From: Planctomycetota bacterium
Lineage (GTDB): Bacteria; Planctomycetota; UBA1135; GCA-002686595
Length of the DNA: 8,151 nt
Reading direction: 5' to 3'
Assembly (NCBI GenBank): GCA_029259675.1
Contig: JAJDES010000328.1
Span: 1 to 8,151 of the forward strand
Under the pieces are notes generated by a model. It made no database searches, was not told the origin of the DNA, and saw only the letters and a program-made list of their open reading frames with translations. Each line of letters opens with the position of its first letter. The first letter of the stretch is position 1. A program made the translations under genes and the position numbers. This document shows positions 1-6,235 of this stretch, piece after piece.

Positions 1-2010
1 ATGTGGAATTTCTTGGCTAAGCCGAATACCGGGCCCTGCTTTGCCGCCGGGGCCCTCGTGACTGCGCTTCTTTCCGGCTGCGGCTCGGACTCGCAGTTGG
101 AACCTGGGACCGGTTCAGACCCCGCTCCCGCCCTCGGTCCGCGCGGCGAGCCCTTCCCCCCGACCGCCGTTTTGGCCACCTACGAAAACCTGCGCGCGGA
201 CCTTGACGCCCCGCGCCACGCTTCGGACGGCGGTGGTCGCGTTTGGCTCAGCGAGGACAGCCAACGCGAAGTGCGCATTTCATCCCCCGGCACGTGGACC
301 CTGATTTATGAAGCCGGTCCCCTGGGCGTTTCCCAAGGCGGCGCCGTTTACTTCGAAGTGCCCCCCTTCTGGGGCTGGAGCGAACCCCAGGCTCGCGCAC
401 CGGAGGCCCGCGGTTACGTGCAGGTCAGCACCGAAGCCGGCGGAGTCGAATTCGAGAGCTACCAAGTCGCCGGTTCCCTACTCGCCATCAATGTTCTTGG
501 CCGTTCACTGAAGTCCGGCGAACAGATCCGCATCGTCTATGGAGCGGGACCCGCCGGAGCCGTTGCCGATCGCTACGCCGAGCGCGGCTCTCCTTTTTGG
601 ATCGCTGTGGACGGCGACGGCGATGGCGTGCGCTCGGTTATCGCGGGCGACCCACCCACGGTGGATGTCTTGCCGGGTCCCGCTCACCGCTTGATCCTGA
701 CTCTCCCAAGCGTGGCCGCCATCGGCGAAAACGTGCGATTGAACATCGCCGCCGTTGATTCGCGCGGCAATGCCTCACCCCCATGGGAAGGCTCCGTTGT
801 GTTCGTCGATCCCCCCGAAGGCCTGGGGTTGCCCGCAGACATAAAACTTGGTCCGGATTCACACACCAGCATTGAGTTGTCGGTACCGGAGGCGAGCGTC
901 CAACGCTTGAGCGCGCGCTTTGAACCGCAGTTGCCCGGCGCCCCTGAAGACCTGAGCTTCGAGAGCAACCCCATGTTGGTCTCCGCGCAACCGCGCCGCA
1001 TTTATTGGGCCGATTTGCACGGACACTCGTCACTTTCCGACGGCACCGGCTTGCCCGAGGATTACTACCAATACGCGCGCGATGTCGCCGCGCTCGACAT
1101 TGCAGCATTAACGGATCACGACCACTGGGGCGTACGCTTCATCGACCAGCATCCGGACATGTGGGAACAGATCAAAGCCGTGACCAAGCAATTTCACGAA
1201 CCCGAACGATTCGTGACGCTACTTGGCTACGAATGGACGAGCTGGATCTACGGTCATCGGCATGTGATTTATTTTGCGGACGATGGGGAACTCTACTCAT
1301 CCATGGACGAACGCTATGAACACCCGCGCGACCTGTGGGACGCGCTCAGCGGAAGCGAGGCCCTGACCTTCGCCCACCATTCAGCGGGCGGGCCCGTCGC
1401 TACAGATTGGAGCATTGCACCCGACCCTAGGTTCGAACCTGTGACTGAAGTCGTCTCCGTTCACGGCTCGAGTGAAGCCGCTGATTCTCCAGCTAGGATC
1501 CGCGCATCCTTGCCGGGCAACTTTGTGCGCGACACCCTGGATCGAGGCTATCAATTCGGGTTTGTCGGCAGCGGAGACAGCCACGACGGACATCCCGGAC
1601 TGGCGCACCTCGCTTCTCCGACCGGGGGAATCGCCGCAATCCTGGCCGATGAGTGCACGCGCGAATCCGTGTTGGAAGCCCTGCGCGCGCGACGTGTGTA
1701 CGCCACTTCCGGAGCGCGCATTGTGCTGCGCACATCCCTCGCCGGGCATCGCATGGGAGAGGCGTTCACAGCCGAGGGCCTCGATGGGAAACCCGCCGAG
1801 CTGCGCATTCACATCGTCGGTACGGCACCCCTAGCCAGCGTCGAGGTGATTCGCAGCGGAGCCATCTACGCCGGCATGGAGGGCGGCGATCAAGGTGAAG
1901 TCATTGCCAGCTTGGAGTTGGAGGATTTGCAGGGGGGCGAGTACGTGTATGTACGCGTCATTCAAGCGGACAACGGCATGGCCTGGTCCAGCCCCTTCTT
2001 TATTCAGTAG
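1..2010 (+). CDS. Secreted lipoprotein with C-terminal PHP/DUF3604-like metallophosphoesterase domain
   Basis: Predicted exported lipoprotein of 669 aa. The N-terminus has a hydrophobic stretch ending in a lipobox, LLSGC, with the lipidated Cys at residue 27; Gly follows it, compatible with outer-membrane sorting. Residues about 30-330 are Gly/Pro-rich and beta-like, probably Ig-like or jelly-roll modules, with an acidic DGDGDG run at 204-209 that could bind calcium. The C-terminal half carries PHP-type metal-site motifs: DLHGHSSLSDG (338-348; H340, H342, D347), TDHDH (371-375), GYEW (E411) with GHRH (418-421), AHHSAGG (H459/H460) and GSGDSHDG (D526, H528). The sequence RRVYATSGARI (564-574) is typical of DUF3604 proteins. 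PHP domains usually hydrolyse phosphoesters with two or three metal ions; the substrate here is unknown. The ATG is the first base of the window, so no ribosome-binding site can be judged and a start further upstream is not excluded, although the signal peptide starts sensibly here. It converges on the permease gene. Confidence 0.85.
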   Translation: MWNFLAKPNTGPCFAAGALVTALLSGCGSDSQLEPGTGSDPAPALGPRGEPFPPTAVLATYENLRADLDAPRHASDGGGRVWLSEDSQREVRISSPGTWTLIYEAGPLGVSQGGAVYFEVPPFWGWSEPQARAPEARGYVQVSTEAGGVEFESYQVAGSLLAINVLGRSLKSGEQIRIVYGAGPAGAVADRYAERGSPFWIAVDGDGDGVRSVIAGDPPTVDVLPGPAHRLILTLPSVAAIGENVRLNIAAVDSRGNASPPWEGSVVFVDPPEGLGLPADIKLGPDSHTSIELSVPEASVQRLSARFEPQLPGAPEDLSFESNPMLVSAQPRRIYWADLHGHSSLSDGTGLPEDYYQYARDVAALDIAALTDHDHWGVRFIDQHPDMWEQIKAVTKQFHEPERFVTLLGYEWTSWIYGHRHVIYFADDGELYSSMDERYEHPRDLWDALSGSEALTFAHHSAGGPVATDWSIAPDPRFEPVTEVVSVHGSSEAADSPARIRASLPGNFVRDTLDRGYQFGFVGSGDSHDGHPGLAHLASPTGGIAAILADECTRESVLEALRARRVYATSGARIVLRTSLAGHRMGEAFTAEGLDGKPAELRIHIVGTAPLASVEVIRSGAIYAGMEGGDQGEVIASLELEDLQGGEYVYVRVIQADNGMAWSSPFFIQ

Positions 2011-2056
2011 CGCGCAAGCAGGCCCCGCCTCCAATGGCGACTATGACTCTTGCGCG
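2011..2056. terminator. Possible bidirectional stem-loop between convergent genes
   Basis: CGCGCAAG (2011-2018), directly after the lipoprotein stop codon, is perfectly inverted as CTTGCGCG (2049-2056), inside the last codons of the permease gene. The 30-nt interior contains a second short stem, CGCC (2026-2029) with GGCG (2036-2039). The position between two converging stops fits a shared terminator or a brake on read-through. There is no T-tract on either strand, so it is not a canonical intrinsic terminator. Confidence 0.35.
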
Positions 2057-3426
2057 ACGAGCATCTCCGCTTCGCGCGCCCGCTGGCGGCCGGCGTCCAC
2101 ATCGACGCGTGACAGGATTGCGAGTCCGATCAGGAAGAAGACGGACAAGCCGAGAATCGCCAGGTCGCTCGAACCCGTAGTAAACGTGAGCACGGCAAAC
2201 ATTCCCGGCCCCAAAATGCCCGCGAACTTTTCGCCGACGGCGAAGAGCGCGAAAAACTCACCCGAGCGATGCCTGGGGATCATGCTGGCAAAAAGCGATC
2301 GACTCAGCGCTTGGCATCCACCCTGCACCATTCCGACGCTCGCTCCGAGGGCGAGGAAATGCCAGTCCTCGCGCATGGAATAGCCCACAAAAGTAATGCC
2401 GGTGTAGAACACCAACCCGATCGCAATCGCGCGCTTGGAGCTGATCAGGCTCGCCAATTGCCCGAACAAAAACGCAAAGGGGATGCCGATAAATTGCGCC
2501 AACAGCACGGCGCCCATAATGGCACCTTGGCTAATTCCTCGATCGGCGGCAAAGATCGGCGCCATCCTGTAGATCGTCATGATCCCGTCGTTGAAGATCA
2601 GGAAGGCGACCATGAATAGGAAGGCCTGGCGATGGGCCCCCAAGTGCGAGAACGTTTGCTTCAGGCGAATGATCGAGCTGCGAATGGGCTTCGATTGATC
2701 TTCACCCTCCGCAATGGCAACCGCATCGGCCTCGGGCACGCGAAGGAATAGCGGGATCGAAAATAGCGCCCACCAAAGTCCCGCCGCGAGCAATGCCAAA
2801 CGCACTGGAAGCGTCGCTTGATCCGCGCTGAGCCCCTCGCCCGAGGGCAACCCGAACCACTGCGGGGATTCAATCCACGCCAGCCCCAGGCCCAAAAGCA
2901 ATCCGCCGCCGATGTAGCCCAGGGCGTAGCCGGCCGTGGAGACGCGGTCCATTTCGTCACCGCTCGCGATGCCGGGCAATAGTGCGTCGTAAAAGACAAA
3001 GCTGCCCGCGGCGCCGATGTTGATCAGCACGAAGAGTGACAAGGCCCACAACACCTCGCCCGAGTCCACGCTGAACAGGGCAATGGTGGCCAGTATCCCG
3101 ATGCCCGCAAAGATGCCCAAGCAGCGCTTGCGTATGGCGCGCGAATCGGCGAGCGCACCCAACAACGGCGCGAGTACGGCGACAATCACAAGCGCAATTG
3201 TCGTGGCCATGGCCAATCGACCGGTAGCCTCGCCTTCCGGCAAGTGCTCGCCGACAACGCTTTGAAAGTAGACCGGGAACACGGCCGTCATGACGACGGT
3301 CACCACCGCCGAATTGGCCCAGTCGTACATGGCCCAAGCGCGCAGCTCGGGTCGATTCAGCGCCAAGCGCTTCAGGAAGCTGGGAGGGCTTTCCGGTGGA
3401 TTGGGTGCGGCGTCAATGATTGCCAT
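2041..3426 (-). CDS. MFS permease, UMF1/Atg22-like family
   Basis: Integral inner-membrane transporter of 461 aa with about 12 hydrophobic helices and a charged central loop (about residues 230-260). Several UMF1/Atg22 family signatures are present. Numbered from the ATG at 3426 they are: RAWAMYDWANSA (29-40) leading into helix 1, LADSRAIRKR in the loop after helix 2, GYALGYIGGG (166-175), FNDGIMTI (278-285), GGCQALSRSLFASMIP (369-384), and GEFFALFAVGEK followed by a GILGP turn (389-408). In fungi Atg22 has been linked to vacuolar amino-acid efflux; bacterial UMF1 members mostly have no proven substrate, so none is assigned. The frame stays open to a GTG at 3486 (481 aa). I prefer the ATG at 3426 because the extra 20 residues are basic and not family-like, but neither start has a convincing Shine-Dalgarno. 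It lies downstream of the c-di-GMP cluster on the same strand after a gap of about 216 bp, so it is probably a separate unit. Confidence 0.9.
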   Translation of the reverse strand: MAIIDAAPNPPESPPSFLKRLALNRPELRAWAMYDWANSAVVTVVMTAVFPVYFQSVVGEHLPEGEATGRLAMATTIALVIVAVLAPLLGALADSRAIRKRCLGIFAGIGILATIALFSVDSGEVLWALSLFVLINIGAAGSFVFYDALLPGIASGDEMDRVSTAGYALGYIGGGLLLGLGLAWIESPQWFGLPSGEGLSADQATLPVRLALLAAGLWWALFSIPLFLRVPEADAVAIAEGEDQSKPIRSSIIRLKQTFSHLGAHRQAFLFMVAFLIFNDGIMTIYRMAPIFAADRGISQGAIMGAVLLAQFIGIPFAFLFGQLASLISSKRAIAIGLVFYTGITFVGYSMREDWHFLALGASVGMVQGGCQALSRSLFASMIPRHRSGEFFALFAVGEKFAGILGPGMFAVLTFTTGSSDLAILGLSVFFLIGLAILSRVDVDAGRQRAREAEMLVAQES

Positions 3427-3540
3427 GGCTCGCTTGCGGCAATACCCATGAGGCAAGCGCAAGGACCGCGACAATACAATCTCCACTGACGCCTGACGAG
3501 CGCCCTGGTCCCGAAGAGGTCAGACCGAATGCCGAGCCGA

Positions 3541-3564
3541 GTTCCCCGGGAACGGATTCGGAAC
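3541..3564. promoter_or_regulatory. Operator-like palindrome upstream of the permease gene
   Basis: GTTCCC-C-GGGAAC (3541-3553) is a perfect 6-bp inverted repeat around one base. The half-site GGAAC recurs at 3560-3564, exactly 11 bp (about one helical turn) from its copy at 3549-3553. It sits about 115 bp upstream of the permease ATG in the non-coding gap 3427-3642, where a transcription factor could bind. I found no clear -35/-10 pair nearby and no gene in the gap. The repeat is short and could be chance in GC-rich DNA. Confidence 0.2.
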
Positions 3565-3642
3565 AACAGCCCATGACGCCGGGTACAGGAACTCAATCGA
3601 ATTCTCGCGGCTAGCGCGGGATCCCAATTGCAGTGGCGACTT

Positions 3643-5619
3643 CTAGGCGGATTTGGACAGGCCGCCGGTGGAATCGCCGGCTTGGCCCCAGACCTGCACT
3701 TGATTGCGCCCGTTTTGCTTGGCGACGTAGGTGGCTTCGTCCGCAGCCTTGAGCAACTCATCCAGGCTCGACATGCCCGCGGCGGCTTCGGAAACCCCAA
3801 CACTCAAGGTTACGTTTCCGTCGAAACTCTCGAACTTGACGATGTGCGCTTCCACAGCAGCTCGCAATCGCTCTGCACATTGGATTGCCCCGGCCATCGG
3901 AGTCTTGGTGCATATCACCAAGAATTCCTCGCCTCCGATGCGCGCGCAAATGTCCCCCTTGCGGCAAGCCTTGCGCATCACTTCAGCCGTTTGCCGCAGC
4001 ACCTCATCGCCGGCGTCGTGACCGTGCTCGTCATTGACTCGCTTGAAGAAATCGATGTCCATCATGACCACCGACATGGGCTTCGACTCGCGATTCCAAA
4101 GCGCCCAATCCTCCTCCAGTCGCTGCATCGCATAGCGCCGGTTCGGCAAATTCGTCAGGGGATCGGTCAGCGCCGCCGCGCGCAGCTTGCGCGCCATCAC
4201 AGCCAGCTTAGCGACCTGCTCATTCTGCGCTTTCTTGTCGCGCTCCACCTGTTCCTGCAACTTCACAACTCGCAATCCCGCGCGAACGCGGGCGGATAGG
4301 ATGCGCGGCTTGAAGGGTTTGACGATGTAGTCGTCAATGCCGGCTTCGAATCCCTCCACGATTCGGTCGTCTTCGCCCTGGGCTGTCAGCAGGAGGAAGT
4401 ACATGCCTTGACCCGAGCGAAAACGGCGCAAAGCTCGGCAAAGCTCAAGGCCGTCCATATCCGGCATCATCCAATCGCTGACAACGATGTGCGGGTTGTA
4501 CTCGAGCGCCAATGCGAGGGCCTCGCGCCCATCGCGAGCCGTGATCACTTCATGACCGGCCTTCACCAAGTGTCGCTCAAGCAACAGAAGCGAAGTGGGC
4601 TCATCGTCAACCGCAATGATCCGCAGCTTGTTCTCGTCATTGTCGTGGATCAGATCGGGCCCGTTGGGCAGCAACTTGCGTTGCTGTTGCGCCACGCGTT
4701 CCGCGACCTGTCGCACTTGATTGAGCGGCGATGCTCTGCGAGTCGGAATCGTCAGCATCCCGCCCCAGTCCTGCCACTCGTTGCCCACTTTTAGGCAGAA
4801 GGCTTCAAACTCGGCTGCATCGAGCCCCATGCGGAGCTGCACCTCGGCCATTTCCGACCAGCGTTTAACCTGATCACGCGAATCCGAGCGACAAAATTTG
4901 GCGATCACTTCCGCCAGCTGCAAGATGCGAGTGAGTTCCTTGGTTTCCTCCGAGCTCGTCGGCTCGACCGGCTCGTTCTTCGCATAACTCCCAACCGATT
5001 CACTGAAACACGTCGGCATGCCCCAGTCTTCCAGCATGGCCACAGCTACTTCATGGCGATTGATGTTGAAGCGCTCCGTTTCCAACACAGATTCATCGCA
5101 GCCGCCGCCATCCGCATTTCCTTGGGATAAGTCGTCCAGCAAGTCGCTGTAATCACTGGGGTGCACACTCGCCAACGCCAGCTCACCCAAGCGCGAGAGC
5201 AACCCACAGGTGAAGGCTTGGGCAGGTTCAAACTTGCCGATCGCCTTCGTTAGTTCGCTTGCAGCGACCCCCCGCGCGAGTGAATCCGACCAATATTCGT
5301 CGTAGTCAAATTGCTTGCACGCCCCCTCGCGATGACCTGCAATTAATGTGAAGCCCAGGGCAATGTTGGACAGTTGCTTCGCACCCAATCGAAGGGACGC
5401 CTCGCCGACGCTCGTCACCGTCTCCGTTCCGTTGGATGAAGCCGAGTTGGCCAGTTTGATCAAACGCCCCGTCAAAGCCTGATCGGCCTGAATCACCAAT
5501 GCCAGGTCATCGATTTCCCAATCATCTGATTGCGTCAAACACAGGATGCGCATGCCGACACCCGTGGGTGACGGCAGCTCGCCTGTATTCTTCAGCTCTT
5601 CAAACAGTTTGGAGATCAT
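3643..5619 (-). CDS. HDOD-REC-GGDEF response regulator, probable diguanylate cyclase (copy A)
   Basis: Cytoplasmic signalling protein of 658 aa with no membrane segment. Residues about 8-290 form an HDOD domain (LPSPTGV at 15-21, IQADQALTGRLIKLANSA at 43-60, SVGEASLRLG at 70-79). HDOD is the HD-fold output domain without HD catalytic residues, usually a regulatory or docking module. A receiver domain spans about 332-450, with acidic pocket D338/D339, phospho-acceptor D382 (SDWMMPDMDG), T412 and K434 (VKPF). A helical, coiled-coil-like linker (451-483) leads to a GGDEF domain (about 484-645): TDPLTNLPNRR, metal-binding DID (521-523), GGEEF (562-566). This loop makes c-di-GMP from two GTP. R553-K-G-D556 lies five residues before GGEEF, the canonical inhibitory I-site, so product inhibition is expected. 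The ATG at 5619 is preceded by AGGG with a 6-nt spacer (5626-5629), supporting this start. It follows the HPt gene by 83 bp, probably in one transcript. Confidence 0.93.
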   Translation of the reverse strand: MISKLFEELKNTGELPSPTGVGMRILCLTQSDDWEIDDLALVIQADQALTGRLIKLANSASSNGTETVTSVGEASLRLGAKQLSNIALGFTLIAGHREGACKQFDYDEYWSDSLARGVAASELTKAIGKFEPAQAFTCGLLSRLGELALASVHPSDYSDLLDDLSQGNADGGGCDESVLETERFNINRHEVAVAMLEDWGMPTCFSESVGSYAKNEPVEPTSSEETKELTRILQLAEVIAKFCRSDSRDQVKRWSEMAEVQLRMGLDAAEFEAFCLKVGNEWQDWGGMLTIPTRRASPLNQVRQVAERVAQQQRKLLPNGPDLIHDNDENKLRIIAVDDEPTSLLLLERHLVKAGHEVITARDGREALALALEYNPHIVVSDWMMPDMDGLELCRALRRFRSGQGMYFLLLTAQGEDDRIVEGFEAGIDDYIVKPFKPRILSARVRAGLRVVKLQEQVERDKKAQNEQVAKLAVMARKLRAAALTDPLTNLPNRRYAMQRLEEDWALWNRESKPMSVVMMDIDFFKRVNDEHGHDAGDEVLRQTAEVMRKACRKGDICARIGGEEFLVICTKTPMAGAIQCAERLRAAVEAHIVKFESFDGNVTLSVGVSEAAAGMSSLDELLKAADEATYVAKQNGRNQVQVWGQAGDSTGGLSKSA

Positions 5620-5702
5620 CGGGGACCCTAATGGGCGTACGGACGGGGAACAGTGAAACTTTGAGTAAGCGAGGCTTGCGCAGTCATCGCTGACCGTTGT
5701 TG

Positions 5703-6068
5703 CTAACTCAATTCATTCTTCAAGGCCGATTCGACCCGTTCGAACTCTCTATTGGAGCGCTCGACCAAAGACGGGACGCTGTTCAAACACTTGTCGCGTC
5801 CAAGCGCTTCAATCTCTTTGAAGATGCCCGAGAGCCCCACGGCGCCCAGGTTTCCGCAACTCGATTTCAATGAATGAGCGGCTTCTTCAATGCCTCTCGC
5901 ATCACCCTGTGCAAGCGCAGCGGCCAAGGCTTCCATGCGCGGGGGAGTGTCACTCAGGAACAAGTTCACGAGTTCATTCATGATGCCCGGAGCATCGTCA
6001 CTCTCGAGAGCGCGCAAGCCCTCAATCACCTCGGGGTCCAAGGCGGGTTGATCGTCGTAGTCAGTCAT
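5703..6068 (-). CDS. Stand-alone HPt (histidine phosphotransfer) protein
   Basis: Small acidic cytoplasmic protein of 121 aa that is essentially one HPt domain. The phosphorylatable histidine is H65 in AHSLKSSCGNLGA (64-76), the classic four-helix-bundle signature. Upstream, LVNLFLSDTPPRMEAL (33-48) matches the usual helix before it. HPt proteins carry phosphate between the receiver of a hybrid histidine kinase and a terminal response regulator, so a free HPt between two receiver-containing cyclases suggests it serves one or both. No histidine kinase is in the window, so the donor is unknown. The ATG at 6068 is the only sensible start for a full domain, but the bases before it are pyrimidine-rich with no good Shine-Dalgarno. 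It lies 167 bp downstream of copy B and 83 bp upstream of copy A on the same strand. The family assignment is firm; its partners are inferred. Confidence 0.92.
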   Translation of the reverse strand: MTDYDDQPALDPEVIEGLRALESDDAPGIMNELVNLFLSDTPPRMEALAAALAQGDARGIEEAAHSLKSSCGNLGAVGLSGIFKEIEALGRDKCLNSVPSLVERSNREFERVESALKNELS

Positions 6069-6182
6069 GGGGGTCGAGCTGGTTGGGAAGTCGAAATACC
6101 GGGCAAGTTCATTACCGGCCCGATCTCTTTCGGCAACGCGATCGGCTCAAGCCAAGCCCAACTCACATTCTCGGAATGAGAA

Positions 6183-6203
6183 GCCCCGAGAGCCAAACGG
6201 GGC
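6183..6203 (-). terminator. Weak terminator-like hairpin after copy B
   Basis: GCCCCG (6183-6188) and CGGGGC (6198-6203) form a perfect 6-bp GC stem with a 9-nt loop, starting about 32 nt after the copy B stop on the - strand. On that strand the stem is followed by TTCTCATT, only a moderate T-run. It could attenuate transcription between copy B and the HPt gene, giving the HPt-copy A pair partly separate expression. I see no convincing promoter in the rest of the 167-bp gap, so a single operon remains possible. Confidence 0.35.
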
Positions 6204-6235
6204 CCTTGCGTGGGCCATGCAGCCGCCCCAAGGCC

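Noticed and set aside
638..1108. 156-codon - strand frame within the lipoprotein gene
   Set aside because: Arg/Ser-rich shadow translation opposite a gene with clear lipobox and metal-site motifs.
3420..3614. 64-codon + strand frame across the gap upstream of the permease
   Set aside because: Low-complexity Pro/Thr/Ser/Gly-rich translation, overlaps the permease start, and has no convincing ribosome-binding site.
3606..3618. CGCG-GCTAG-CGCG mini-hairpin after copy A
   Set aside because: Only a 4-bp stem and no T-run on the - strand; not enough for a terminator call.
3628..4299. Open + strand frame of 223 codons opposite the GGDEF domain of copy A
   Set aside because: It lies wholly antisense to a convincing GGDEF coding region and resembles no known family; long antisense frames are common in GC-rich genes.
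5667..5677. AAGC-GAG-GCTT small inverted repeat between HPt and copy A
   Set aside because: A 4-bp stem with a 3-nt loop is expected by chance and has no flanking terminator features.
6109..6136. Possible -35/-10 pair (TTGCCG, 16 bp, TAATGA on the - strand) before the HPt gene
   Set aside because: The -10 element matches the consensus at only two of six positions, so it is not a supportable promoter.
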